Of a DNA stretch of 64,000 bases, positions 1-9,318 are shown in pieces. Under the pieces are notes generated by a model that saw only the letters and a program-made list of their open reading frames with translations, did not search any database and was not told where the DNA came from. The number at the start of each line of letters is the position of its first letter. The first letter of the stretch is position 1. A program made the position numbers and the translations under genes. Source of the DNA: CAWDDG01 sp963801065 (GTDB lineage: Bacteria; Actinomycetota; Actinomycetes; Jiangellales; Jiangellaceae); NCBI GenBank assembly GCA_963801065.1, contig CAWDDG010000007.1:310001-374000 (forward strand), in the 5' to 3' direction.

Positions 1-1831
1 GCGGTGCCGCGTCGGCGAGGGTCTCGAAAGCCGGGGCGAGGCCGGCCTCGGTCAGGATCGCCGGGTGGATGCCGTGGGCTAGCTCGCGAAGCTCGCCGAG
101 GGCGGCCTGCGCATCACTGATCGCGTCCGCGAGAAGCGAAGCGGTCTCGACGTCGCCCTCCAGCTCTGCACCCGCGCGTGCGACGCGCAGGTCGTAGGAG
201 AGGGCGAGCAGGCGCTGCTGGGCACCGTCGTGGAGGTCGCGTTCGAGTCGGCGCCGCTCGGCATCTCCCGTTTCGACGATGCGCGTGCGCGATACGCGGA
301 GGTCGTGGAGCTGCGCCAGAACTTCCGCCTGCAGGCGCTCGTTCTCTAGCGCGAGCCGAACGGCGGCACCGATCTCGCGCTCGAGCTCGGCGAATGCCGC
401 AGCATGTGCGACGAGGGCGACTCGCCGATCGCCCCGCACCAGCGGGGTAACCGCGCGCCCCGAGGCGGGCACGGGCTCGTCAACGAGACGGCCGCGACCG
501 TCGACATAGCGTTGCGATGCCGGCAACCAGTAGGCGATTCGGAGCTCCGGATCGCCCAACGCCCTGGCGAGGGCCGGCTCGAGCGAACCGGGAGAGGGCA
601 CCTCGCCCAGCTCGGCGACGATCCGGGCCACGGAACGCCGTTGAACTCGGGCACCGATAACGGCCCACATGAGGCCGAGCGCGAGGACGATGACCGCCGC
701 GCAGCCGACGACGAAGATGGACAGGAACGCTGGGTCACTCGGGTTCTCGAGCGGCGAGCGGACGAGCGCGACGGAATGCGCCATCGTCGCGGCTGCGAGC
801 GCGATTCCCGGGATTCTCGCAGTTCGGCCACCTGGGCGCGCACCTCGGCCTGGAGTCGCGCGTTCGCGGCCGCGAGCTGGGCCGCGGACGAAACCGCCTC
901 ACGGAGGCCCGGATCGTCGAGCACAGCCGGGTCGTGCACCAGCGCCGCGATCGGCGCCCCTTCGCCCTCGATAACGGTGACCGAGCGGTCGGAGCCCGGA
1001 TCGGGAAGGGCAAACGGACGGCCCTCGGTGTCAACGAACGAATCTGCGTTCGGAAGCCAGTAGCCGACCTGGAGGGTCGGATCGCCGAGCGCACGGGCGA
1101 GTCGGTCACGGAGCGTCCCCGACCTGCTCTCGCCGAGTTCGACGACGAGATCTGTGACCGCCGCCCGCTCCCAGAACGGTGAGAGGAGCCCGGCGAGAAG
1201 CCCACCGGCGAGGGCGCACAGCGTCACTTCGAGCGCGAGGAGCGACGGTTCATTCGCGTCCCCGGCGGGCACCGCGAGGCGAGCTACTGCACCGCCGGCG
1301 AGTACCAACCCCAGGCCGCCAGCAGCCTGCAGGGCCAGCAGCCGCGCCCGGCGCGAGGGGCCGACGGCCCAGAAATAGGAACGAGCGCATACGACGACCA
1401 GCAGGACGGCGAGAACGATCGTGGCGATCTCGCTCCGCCAGACCGGGGTCACGACGGCCGCGATGTATCCGACGGCGACGGCGGCCCGGTCGAGGCGCGA
1501 GGAGAGCACGCCCGCGCGGGTATGTGACCAGAAGATGAATGAGCGGCCCGCGGTAGACGTAGAGGGCGTGAGCCCCGAGCCAGTCCACGGCGGCGATGCC
1601 GGTGGTGGCGAAGTTCCCCAAGAACCAGCTGAAGCCGGTTGCCGCCATGAGTGCGCCACTTCGGCTGTCGGGGCGCCGTGACCATGCGACCAGCCCGCAG
1701 GCGATCAGGGTCCAGCCGGTGATGAGGTCGGGTACCCAGTGGCGCGGGTCGCCCCAGCCGAAAAAGATCCATTGGGCGGCGATGCCGATTACAGCGCCCG
1801 CCGGCCAGAGGAGCAGCCGGAACCAACGCAT
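1..1831 (-). pseudogene. Chimeric, frameshifted sensor histidine kinase (partial at window edge)
   Basis: Starting at ATG 1831, the translation gives a multi-pass membrane region and then a GAF-like sensor block containing the string ARALGDPTLQVGYWLP. A second membrane pair (about 660-815) follows, then a second copy of the same sensor block (ARALGDPELRIAYWLP, about 480-560), then a HisKA_3 dimerisation motif ERDLHDGAQQRLL near 200-240. The ATPase domain runs off the window edge. The first copy has no kinase core and the second has lost most of its membrane domain, so two tandem paralogues appear to have been merged by a deletion near 795-815, and the parts lie in different frames. There is also one extra base near 1519, after the motif YPRGR. 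It sits 8 bp downstream of a response-regulator gene in the same direction, so the pair was a two-component system. As read, it cannot give a full product. Confidence 0.75.
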
Positions 1832-1838
1832 GGGTGGG

Positions 1839-2192
1839 TCAGCCCACGAGAGCGGCGAGCGCCGAGCCCGAGAGCTCCCGCTTCGGGATGAATCCCTGCG
1901 CAGCCGCCGCCTCGAGTCGAGGGCCGTACGCCGCCGCCTCGCGGCTCGAGATGAGCACGATCCTGGGCGGATCCGGCCGCGCCGCCAATTGCTCGGCCAC
2001 CGCGAAGCCGTCCAAGCCGGGAAGCTGAATATCGAGCAACACGACCTGTGGTCGGAGCCGCTCGACCGCGGCGATCGCCTCGTCGCCATCGGCGGCTTCA
2101 CCGATGACCGCGAAACCCTCCGTCTCGAGCAGCGCGGACGCGGACTCCCGAAACTCAGGGTGGTCGTCGACGATCACGACCGTCGGGCGCAT
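1839..2192 (-). CDS. Receiver-only response regulator
   Basis: The 117-residue product is a single REC domain. It begins MRPTVVIVDDHPEF, with the acidic pair DD at residues 9-10. The phospho-acceptor Asp lies in VVLLDIQLPGLDG, a Ser lies at the usual Thr/Ser switch position in VLISSRE, and the conserved Lys lies in GFIPKREL. No DNA-binding domain follows, because the stop comes directly after the fold. The start at 2192 was chosen because the fold begins there; an in-frame ATG at 2375 would add 61 residues of arginine-rich sequence with no domain. It lies 8 bp upstream of the sensor kinase remnant. A stand-alone receiver would act through protein contact or as a phosphate sink, which is inference. 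If the kinase is truly dead, this gene may be an orphan. Confidence 0.8.
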   Translation of the reverse strand: MRPTVVIVDDHPEFRESASALLETEGFAVIGEAADGDEAIAAVERLRPQVVLLDIQLPGLDGFAVAEQLAARPDPPRIVLISSREAAAYGPRLEAAAAQGFIPKRELSGSALAALVG

Positions 2193-2350
2193 AGCCGGAT
2201 CGTCGCAGAGCTCGCGCCCGGATGCACTGTTGCTAGCCGCAATCCGGCGCGTCCGGATTCTCGGGCCTGCACGGAGCGAAGACTGTTGCCCGCCGCATTT
2301 CGCGCGCAGCCGGCCGCTCATAGCGTCGAGATAAAGGCAGTCACCGACGA

Positions 2351-3340
2351 ATGGAGCACACCATGCGCAAGCCAATCGTTCTCGGTCTGCTCGCCGGTTT
2401 CGCCGCGCTGGCGGCCCTGACCGCTATACCCGCCGATGCGAAGGTTCCCGGCCCGAACGGCCGGATCGCGTTCGCACGCTTCGACCCGGCAATGGGCGGC
2501 ACAGTGACCTACACGGTGAATCCGGACGGGAGCCAGGTGGAGCAACTGTTGACCCGCGGCCAATCGGAGTTTCCCCATTGGTCGCCGGACGGCAGCGAGG
2601 TCTCGATCTTCACCGCCTGCACTGACGGCGAAGAGGACTGTGCGGCAACGATCGTGGATCCCGACACCGGAACCTTCCGTCAGTTCAAGGGGCCCGACCC
2701 GACGCTCGCGACGCACTGCGCCCAGTGGGCTCCGGACGGCCAACGACTCGCCTGTGCGAGCTTCGGGGCGACCGACCCGAGCCGCAACGGCATCTACTCG
2801 ATCCGCTCCTCCGACGGCGGCGGCCTTGCGCGGATCACGTCCAACCCAGGCGGCGAGGACATCCCCGGCGACTACTCGCCCGACGGCAAGCGCCTCGTGT
2901 TCGTCCGCTCGGACGAACACGGCCCCGTGGGCATCTTCGTCACCAGGCTCAACGGCAGCGGGCTACGGCAGATCACGCCGACGGGCATGATCATCGACGG
3001 TTTCTTCGGCGGAAGCTGGTCGCCCAGTGGTAACACGATCCTGTTCGCGGCTCGCAGCGCCCCGGATCACCGTCTCGCGATCTGGGTCGTCAATGCGGAC
3101 GGCGGCGGGCTGCACCAACTGCCAATCACGCCTGCCTGCGGCGGCGCGTTCTCGGATCCGAGGTCGGTATCGTGCTTCGAACCCGGCTGGTCGCCAGACG
3201 GCACGAAGATCGTCTTCACCCGCATCAGCGCACACGGGACCCAGGAGAACATCTACACCGTGAACGCCGACGGGAGCGGCCTCGTCCAGCTCACAAGGTC
3301 GGGCGAGGACAGCCAGCCGGACTGGGGGCGCACCCGCTGA
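2351..3340 (+). CDS. Secreted TolB-like WD40 beta-propeller protein
   Basis: The product is 329 residues from ATG 2351; an in-frame ATG at 2363 puts the basic residues directly in front of the signal peptide and is equally likely. Residues about 5-30 form a Sec signal peptide ending in PADA. The rest consists of PD40/TolB-type repeats with the recurring pattern W-SPDG (FPHWSPDG, QWAPDG, SWSPSG, GWSPDG, QPDWG), about six blades. Such proteins are extracytoplasmic and usually have scaffolding or binding roles; no enzyme motif is seen. It stands alone between the divergent regulator gene and a strong hairpin at 3376-3411. The ligand or partner cannot be deduced. Confidence 0.85.
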   Translation: MEHTMRKPIVLGLLAGFAALAALTAIPADAKVPGPNGRIAFARFDPAMGGTVTYTVNPDGSQVEQLLTRGQSEFPHWSPDGSEVSIFTACTDGEEDCAATIVDPDTGTFRQFKGPDPTLATHCAQWAPDGQRLACASFGATDPSRNGIYSIRSSDGGGLARITSNPGGEDIPGDYSPDGKRLVFVRSDEHGPVGIFVTRLNGSGLRQITPTGMIIDGFFGGSWSPSGNTILFAARSAPDHRLAIWVVNADGGGLHQLPITPACGGAFSDPRSVSCFEPGWSPDGTKIVFTRISAHGTQENIYTVNADGSGLVQLTRSGEDSQPDWGRTR

Positions 3341-3375
3341 TCCCGCAGGCATCCGCCGAACGTCGGCGATCTCGC

Positions 3376-3411
3376 GTATCAGAGAGCCCTCCACCGAGGG
3401 CTCTCTGATAC
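3376..3411. terminator. Bidirectional hairpin terminator
   Basis: This is a perfect 16-bp stem (3376-3391 with 3396-3411) around a 4-base loop. It lies between the convergent propeller gene and hydrolase gene. There is no clear T-run on either side, as is common for actinobacterial terminators. It is the only feature in the gap and fits a shared terminator. Confidence 0.8.
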
Positions 3412-3444
3412 TCGATCTGATCGACCCCGAGAGACGGAGAACTC

Positions 3445-4200
3445 TTATCGGACGTATGGCTCCAGCAGTGACATGACGGCCTCGGGATTCTCGACGTGTG
3501 CGTTGTGTCCGAGACCGGTGAGGGTGGCCCGTCTGGACCGCAGCTCATCCAGCTGGTCGTCGGTGACCATGGCATCGTGCCCTCCCCTGGCCAGCACGAC
3601 GTCCGAGCGGGCGGCAGCCAAGAGCCCCGGCATGTCCGGTGCGCCGACGGAGAACACGGCTGGGTCCATGGCGAGACGCCATCGTCCGTGCTTCTCGACC
3701 AGGCCGGCATCGACCGCGGCATCGTCGGTCGCAAACAGATCGGTGAGGCCGGAGACGCGCAGGTAGCGAGACGCGGCCTCGTCGCGGGAGGTGAACCAGG
3801 TGACCGGCCGCTGTGCCAGAGCCCGCGCCCGCTCGAGGTCCTCGGTCGTCCAGGTCACCTTGATGCCGACACCGACGACGGCGTCGACCGGCACGCCGAA
3901 CCAGCCGCTGGCCAGTGTCAGCCCCAGAACGCCGCCCAGCGAGTGCCCGAGCACGACCATCCGCTCCTCGGCGCTGACGAGCTCAGCCAGGCTGGCCGCG
4001 AGGGCGCCGAACGAGTAGCGCGGCAGCGGTGCGGAGCTGCCGTGGCCGGGGAGGTCCGGTGCCAGCCACCTCCCCGGCCAGTGCTCGGAGAGGAGGCCAG
4101 GCCAGCGGTTCCAGACGTCGCTGGTCGCTCCCAGGCCGTGGACGAGGAGGAGAACCGGCCCGCCATCGCCCCCGGTCTGCAGGCGCATTTCCCTGAGCAT
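3445..4200 (-). CDS. Alpha/beta-hydrolase fold protein
   Basis: The 251-residue product has the alpha/beta hydrolase signatures in order: the oxyanion region LLLVHGLGATSDVW near residue 20, DLPGHGSS near 50, the nucleophile elbow GHSLGG near 85, and the late His in GLGHNAHVENPE near the C terminus. This layout fits small esterases and C-C bond hydrolases; the substrate is unknown. I chose the start at MLREMRL (4200) because the upstream in-frame ATG at 4263 adds 21 polar residues with no homology. It is a single gene converging on the propeller gene across a terminator. Confidence 0.8.
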   Translation of the reverse strand: MLREMRLQTGGDGGPVLLLVHGLGATSDVWNRWPGLLSEHWPGRWLAPDLPGHGSSAPLPRYSFGALAASLAELVSAEERMVVLGHSLGGVLGLTLASGWFGVPVDAVVGVGIKVTWTTEDLERARALAQRPVTWFTSRDEAASRYLRVSGLTDLFATDDAAVDAGLVEKHGRWRLAMDPAVFSVGAPDMPGLLAAARSDVVLARGGHDAMVTDDQLDELRSRRATLTGLGHNAHVENPEAVMSLLEPYVR

Positions 4201-4596
4201 GCCGAGCAGCCTGCCATCTGTGCCGCTTCGGGGGGTTCGCCGTTGGTGCGATCTGGCTTCCACTCACCGCCTCTGGTGTGCATCGCTGTGTCGCGCCTCC
4301 CACACTCGGCTCCTACGACGGACGGGCCACGTCGACCACTTCTGCCGATGACAGTGCGCTGACGATTTGTGAGATTGGCGGCGCGGTCGCCGGTGTCCAA
4401 GGTGGGAATGGCATCGTCAGGTCGTGACGGGTCCATTTCATCGGGTCTGCACCCCGCTGCTGCGTCAATTCGCTGGCGATGGTCGTCGGCGCCGACGCGC
4501 CCTGCGTCCGCGATCGGGGTGCTGATCGGATCACCGTCTGGCGCTCACCTGACCGAGAGTGTCGCCGCTATGCGGGTGCGATGTCCGATTCCTGAG
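4201..4596. other. Gene-free stretch, nothing recognised
   Basis: About 400 bases lie between the 5' end of the hydrolase gene and the 3' end of the ABC operon. Only short arginine-rich or low-complexity reading frames are present. The promoter of the hydrolase gene must lie here, but I see no convincing hexamers or operator. Confidence 0.5.
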
Positions 4597-5370
4597 TTAG
4601 GAGGCGGACTTGGTCGTTTGCTGCTCCGCGTGCTGGACGGCGGGTCGGTGCGCTGCGGCTGCGCGGCGGCGAGCACGGAGGCGGGCGAGCGTGAGGGCCG
4701 GTCTGGGGACGCGGCGGTGGGCGGGGTCGCGGCTGGCGACGAGGAATGCGACCAGGGCGAGCCCGAGCAGTGCCGTCCAGCGTTGGTGGGCGCTGTCCCA
4801 CTCGGCGCTGTCCGGCGGGGCGTACAGGGTGAGGCGGGCAGGTAGGAGGGCGGCGGCGGTCGCCAGGGCGAGCAGGGCGGGTGCGGCCACTACGCCGCCG
4901 CGGCGCTCGGGCGCCAGGCGCGAGCCGGCGGCAGCGAGCGCGAGGGTGACTGTGAGTAGTGCCGCAGCCTCCAGGGTGAGTGCGGCGATCGGCAATGGCA
5001 ACTGCGGGTAGACGGACCGGACCCGCCAGACCACCGCGACCCACCAGGCGGCGGTGGCGGGCAGCAGCAGCGCCACCCGCAGCGTGCGGCGCAGCAGCAG
5101 TGACCCGGCCACGCCTTCGGTGATGGGCTCGCTGGGGTCGTCGAGCAGGAATGCGTAGCCGAGCGCTGCGACGATCATGGCATAGCGCACCCACTGCAGC
5201 AGGTCCTCCGGCACGAGGGGCAGGCCTGGCCGCACGGCGAGCGCGAGCAGGCCGAGGCTCACGGCGAAGGCGGCCAGCGCCGGCAGCCAGCCGACCGCGC
5301 GCGCGGTCGGGACCAGCAGCGCCGGGACCAGGCGGAGCTGGCGGCGGAGCCGCCTGGCCGGCATCAGCAT
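4597..5370 (-). CDS. Integral membrane protein, ABC exporter partner
   Basis: The 257-residue product has about six hydrophobic segments (residues about 20-45, 50-75, 100-125, 135-160, 170-190 and 205-225) and a basic tail ending near QQTTKSAS. The start ATG at 5370 overlaps the stop codon of the upstream permease gene (TGA at 5366-5364), which indicates translational coupling. No named family is obvious to me. By position, it is the last gene of an operon coding a sigma factor, an anti-sigma-like protein, an ABC ATPase and a permease, so it is probably a second transmembrane component. Function is inferred from context only. Confidence 0.65.
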   Translation of the reverse strand: MLMPARRLRRQLRLVPALLVPTARAVGWLPALAAFAVSLGLLALAVRPGLPLVPEDLLQWVRYAMIVAALGYAFLLDDPSEPITEGVAGSLLLRRTLRVALLLPATAAWWVAVVWRVRSVYPQLPLPIAALTLEAAALLTVTLALAAAGSRLAPERRGGVVAAPALLALATAAALLPARLTLYAPPDSAEWDSAHQRWTALLGLALVAFLVASRDPAHRRVPRPALTLARLRARRRAAAAHRPAVQHAEQQTTKSAS

Positions 5371-6999
5371 CCCGGAACGGGGTTGCTGGTGTCGGATGGG
5401 GGCTGTATCCCGAGGACTTCGCCGAGCTGCTCGATGGTCGTGTCTGGGGCGGTCGCCAGGTCCCAGTTGCGCCACAGGGACTGGGCGATCTGGTCGTGGG
5501 GTCGGTCGAGCAGGGCGAGCGCGAACCGGCCCGCACGCACGCTCCAGAAGGGATCGTCAGGTTCGACGTCGTGGGGTATCGCGAAGTCCTCGAAGTGATT
5601 GTCGGCAGCCCAGGTGACGGCCTGCCGGATCCCTTCGGCTGCTTGCGGGCTCGCCTGCCCGCCCAGCCACAGGGCCACCACCGCCTGGGCACTGCAGGGG
5701 GACCACTGCGGCGCCGCCCCGTCGCCACGCGCCGGCGCAACGAGACGGGCGGCAACGCTGGCGGCAAGGCGCGCCTGCCCGAGGGCGAGGTCCGGGCCGG
5801 CGCGTCCCCAGGCGGTGCCGACCGGGGCGACCAGGCGCACGCTGGAGGAGGCCGGCGTCCCTCCGATGGCGTTGAGGACGTCCTCGTCGATGAGCCGGTG
5901 CAAGCCGACGCGGTGCGCCACGGTGACCGGCAACCCTCGGGCGGCGGCGGCCGGTGGCACGGCGGCCACCACCGCCCGGACCGTCGGTTCCCACAGGGCA
6001 ATCTGCGGTTCGAAACCGGGGAACACGCAGTAGACCGCCGGGTCGCGCCGTTGGCAGACCAGCTCCGCGGAAGGGTTGGTCACCACGGCTAGTCGCTGGG
6101 CCGCCAGCGTCGACGACGTCGGCCTGGTCTGCACTACCGCCGCGCCGGTGGTGGCCGCCAGCGCTGCCACCAGGGCCACGGCGGCGGCGACCTGGGCGCG
6201 GCGCGGCGCCCTCGCCTTGCGTCTGGCTGCGCCACAGGGCCAGCGCGGCCACGGTGACCGCGATGCCCAGCAGGTAGACCAGGTGCCAGGTGGCCGGTCG
6301 CCCCAGCAGGTCGGCCGGCGGCGGGTCGAAGGGGGGCGCCGGCAGCAGCGTGCCGAGCCAGGTCCACGGCCGCTGGTCTTGCCCACCGACCTGGAGCTCG
6401 GCGAGGGTCAGCGACCCTAACGCGAGCGCGACCAGGACCAGCGGGGCGAGCGCGACCGACCGGACGAGCAGGCCGAGCAGCACACCCAGGCAGCCGCCCA
6501 GTGCGATCAGGGCCGGGCCGGTGGCGGCCTCCGCGAGGTGGGCAGTACCGACGCTGCCGGGCATGCCGGCGAGCCAGGCAAGGTCGGCGACCACCAGGAT
6601 CCCCCCGAGCACCACCAACGGCAGCACCGAAAGCAGGTGTGCCAGCGTCCGCCGGGCCAGGCTCAGCCGGGTGGCGCCGTAAAGATCGACGGCGCCGTCC
6701 CGATACGAGCGCAGCACTGCCAGGTTAGTGGCCAGCAGCGCCGCCCCGGCCAGCGCAGCCATCGGTATCTGGGTGGCGATGTCGGCGTAGTGCAGCACCG
6801 GCGCGGTCCCGTTGCCCGACCGCCACAGCAGCCAGACACTGACGGCGGTCGCGGCAAGCACGGCGGGGTGGCGCAGCAGCCGCCCACTCTCGACCGCGGT
6901 GAGGGCGAGCATGGACCGCCGGGAGCGGGCGCCGGCCGGCAGGGTCCGAGACGCACCGGCGGCCGGCGGGCGGTCGTCGTGCTCAACGGTGGTGCTCAC
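5364..6999 (-). CDS. ABC-2 type permease with extracytoplasmic domain (one frameshift)
   Basis: From ATG 6999 the first half has six or more membrane helices in an ABC-2 permease pattern (for example LALTAVESGRLLRHPAVLA near residue 30). After a further helix (VALVAALAATTGAAVV) comes a roughly 250-residue soluble domain with CVFPGFEPQIALW, ending NPVPGC. The two halves are in different frames: removing one C near 6216 joins ALALWRS to RRKARAPRRAQ and gives 545 codons. The start overlaps the ATPase stop by 4 bp and the stop overlaps the next gene. It is likely the export pore paired with the ATPase at 6996-7868. The shift may be a sequence error. Confidence 0.7.
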
Positions 7000-7868
7000 G
7001 CTGCAACCTCCTCGAACGGGTCCCCGCCGAGCAGCAGCAGGTAGCCGTCCTCCAACGTGGGCTCCAGCAGGTCGGCGCCTGCCGGGGGATTGCCGATGTT
7101 GCGGTGCTGACCGGTGCCGGTGCGCCAGGCGCCCAGCGCGTCAGGGTCGCGCTCGTGGCTGTGCCAGACGTGCCCCTGGGCCAGCCCGGCCAGCTCCAGC
7201 GGCGTGCCCGTAAAGCGCAGCTTGCCGAGATGCAGCACCATGACCTGCTGGCACAGCGCGACCACGTCCTCGGTCTGGTGGGTGGACAGCAGCACGGTGC
7301 GGCCCTCACCGAGCCGGCCGACCAGCTCGCGGAAGCGCAGCCGCTGCTCGGGGTCGAGCCCGGCGGTGGGCTCGTCCAGGATCAGCAGGTCCGGGTCGCC
7401 CAGCAGCGCCTGCGCCAGCGCGACCCGCCGGCGCATGCCGCCCGACAGCGCCTTGATCTTCTTGCCCCGCACCGCGCCCAGACCGACCAGCTCCAGCACT
7501 CGCCGCACCTCCTCGTGGCGGGCGCGTCGCTGGTGCAACTCCTTGAGGATGGCCACGTAGTCGACGAACTCGAAGGCCGTGAAGCGGGCATGGAAGCCGG
7601 GTTCCTGGGGCATGTAACCGAGCCGGCCGCGTAGGTCCAGCCGCTGGTCGGTGCGCCGCGGGTCCAGGCCCAGCGTGAGGACGGACCCGGCGTCGGGCGC
7701 CGAGACCGTCGCAAGGACGCGCAGCAGGGTGGTCTTGCCCGCCCCGTTGGGACCGAGCAGCCCGGTCACACCTCGCGCCAGTTCGAACGACACGCCGTCC
7801 AGGGCACGGGTGCGCCCGAACGTCATCGTCAGGTCACGGGCCCGGACGGTGGGAGCAGGAGTGGTCAT
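6996..7868 (-). CDS. ABC transporter ATP-binding protein
   Basis: This 290-residue ATPase has all the expected motifs: Walker A GPNGAGKTT near residue 38, Q-loop YMPQEPG, signature LSGGMRRRVALAQ, Walker B LLILDEP and the switch His in LLSTHQTEDV. It is of the drug/antibiotic-export (DrrA/CcmA-like) type with a short C-terminal extension. A strong ribosome site AAGGAGG lies about 7 bases before ATG 7868. It overlaps the upstream anti-sigma-like gene and the downstream permease gene by 4 bp each, so the four genes are one operon. Confidence 0.92.
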   Translation of the reverse strand: MTTPAPTVRARDLTMTFGRTRALDGVSFELARGVTGLLGPNGAGKTTLLRVLATVSAPDAGSVLTLGLDPRRTDQRLDLRGRLGYMPQEPGFHARFTAFEFVDYVAILKELHQRRARHEEVRRVLELVGLGAVRGKKIKALSGGMRRRVALAQALLGDPDLLILDEPTAGLDPEQRLRFRELVGRLGEGRTVLLSTHQTEDVVALCQQVMVLHLGKLRFTGTPLELAGLAQGHVWHSHERDPDALGAWRTGTGQHRNIGNPPAGADLLEPTLEDGYLLLLGGDPFEEVAA

Positions 7869-8745
7869 CGCAGCCTCCTTGCGGCAAACCTGGGGGTGGT
7901 GTCGAAGCCGCGGTCGGCCTCGAAACGGCCGCGGCGGACCAGCACCACGACGGCGGCCAGCAGCGCCAGGGTGGCGAAGGCGACCTGCCCGGCCAGGGAG
8001 AACAGGACCGACGACGGCGACGGAGGGGCGACGGTCACCGCCACCGCGACGACCCAGGCGCCGGCGGTGACACCGACGGCGCGCAGCGGTTCGACCGTCG
8101 TGGCCAGCGCCAGGCTGCACACCGTCAGCCCCAGCGAGGGCAGCAGCCAGCCGGCCGCGCCCCAGCCGAACCCGGGCAGCATGAGGCTCGCCGCTGCGGC
8201 CAGCAGGGTCGAGGTCCCCAGGACCGTAGGCGGCGCGCAGCAGCAGCAGGCGGAAGCTGCGCAGCGGAGCGGCAAGGCCGATCTCGTAGGTGGGGTCGAT
8301 CCCGGGCCCGTAGGCCACCGCGATTCCGGCCAGCGGCAGCAGCGGCGCGACGCAGAGGAACCACAGGGCGGCGTCCGCGCCGCGGCGGACCCAGGCGGCC
8401 AGCACCGCGAACGCCAGCGTCGCGGCCAGCGGCCAGCAGCCACGAGCCGCGCAGCGCCGGGGTGGCGGCCAGCACCCTGGCGGTATGGTCGGGCACGCCC
8501 AGGCGCACCAACAGCCGCTCGACCACGCCGGCCCGGGGCACATCCACCGCCTCGATCAGCGCCGCCCGCAGGCGCCGCAGCCGCGCCGGGTCGACCAGCG
8601 CCCCCGCCTGGAGCCGGCAGGCGGCGCAGCTTGTCAGGTGCGCCTCCACCGACCAGCGGCCCGCGACGTCCAGCCGGCCGTCGCGGTAGGCCGCCAGGAC
8701 CTCCTCGTCGGCATGCCAGGCCCCGGCAGCATCCATCTCACCCAC
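7865..8745 (-). CDS. Zinc-finger anti-sigma-like membrane protein (two frame disruptions)
   Basis: The N terminus (about residues 8-45) contains a putative zf-HC2 anti-sigma motif with HLTSCAAC, followed by six or so hydrophobic segments. The gene is read in three frames: a 7-base tandem duplication near 8420-8433 separates SWLLAA from TLAFAVLAAW, and one extra G near 8224 separates the string LLLLRAA from VLGTSTLLA. Removing these 8 bases gives 291 codons with continuous hydrophobic helices. It follows an ECF sigma gene by 21 bp, the classic sigma/anti-sigma order, and overlaps the ATPase start by 4 bp. The likely role is to hold the sigma factor at the membrane; this is inference. It is either broken in this strain or affected by assembly errors. 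Confidence 0.65.
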
Positions 8746-8766
8746 GGCCGTCCCTCCCTTCCCGAC

Positions 8767-9318
8767 TCATGCCAGCTCCTGACGTAACTGCGCCCGCGCC
8801 CGCATGGCGCGGGTCTTAACCGTGCCCGGCGGGATCCCGAGCAGCACGGCCGCCTCCCGGGTGCTCAGCCCGTCCAGCACGGTCGCTTGCAGCACCGCCT
8901 GGAGCTCCGGCGAGAGCCGGTTCAGCGCCCGGATCACCTCGCGCTGCTCCAGCGTGACCAGGGCCTGCTCCTCGGCGCTGGCCGCATCCGATACCCTCCG
9001 GCGGCCGAGCAGGCCCGCCAGCCGCTCCTGGGCGGCGCGACCACGCTGAACGTCGAGTAGGCGCCGGATCGCGATCCCCCAGATCCAGGCCCCCACGGCA
9101 CCCTGGCCGCGGAAGCGCCCGGCGTCGCGCCACACCACCAGGAACGTCTCCTGCGCGACCTGGTCGGCCACGTCCAAGTCGGCGGTGCGCCGGCGCAGCC
9201 GTACCAGCAGCCAGGGGGCGTGCTGGTCGTACAACGCTCCGAACGCCTCCGGGTCGCCCTCGGCGACCGCCGCCAACAGCTCGGCGTCGCTCGGGGTCCG
9301 GTCGGGCCGCACACTCAC
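8767..9318 (-). CDS. ECF-family RNA polymerase sigma factor
   Basis: The 183-residue protein has sigma region 2 (YDQHAPWLL through DQVAQETFLVVWRD, residues about 25-75) and region 4 with the helix-turn-helix STREAAVLLGIPPGTVKTR near residue 150. I chose GTG 9318 because the ECF fold begins right after it; an ATG at 9396 would add 26 arginine-rich residues. It is the first gene of the operon with an anti-sigma-like membrane protein, an ABC ATPase and membrane subunits, so it probably controls its own operon, as ECF systems usually do. No consensus promoter was identified upstream. Confidence 0.88.
   Translation of the reverse strand: MSVRPDRTPSDAELLAAVAEGDPEAFGALYDQHAPWLLVRLRRRTADLDVADQVAQETFLVVWRDAGRFRGQGAVGAWIWGIAIRRLLDVQRGRAAQERLAGLLGRRRVSDAASAEEQALVTLEQREVIRALNRLSPELQAVLQATVLDGLSTREAAVLLGIPPGTVKTRAMRARAQLRQELA

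Noticed and set aside
346..1063. Long plus-strand frames opposite the sensor kinase remnant
   Set aside because: They mirror the kinase codons on the other strand and show only biased Arg/Ala/Pro composition.
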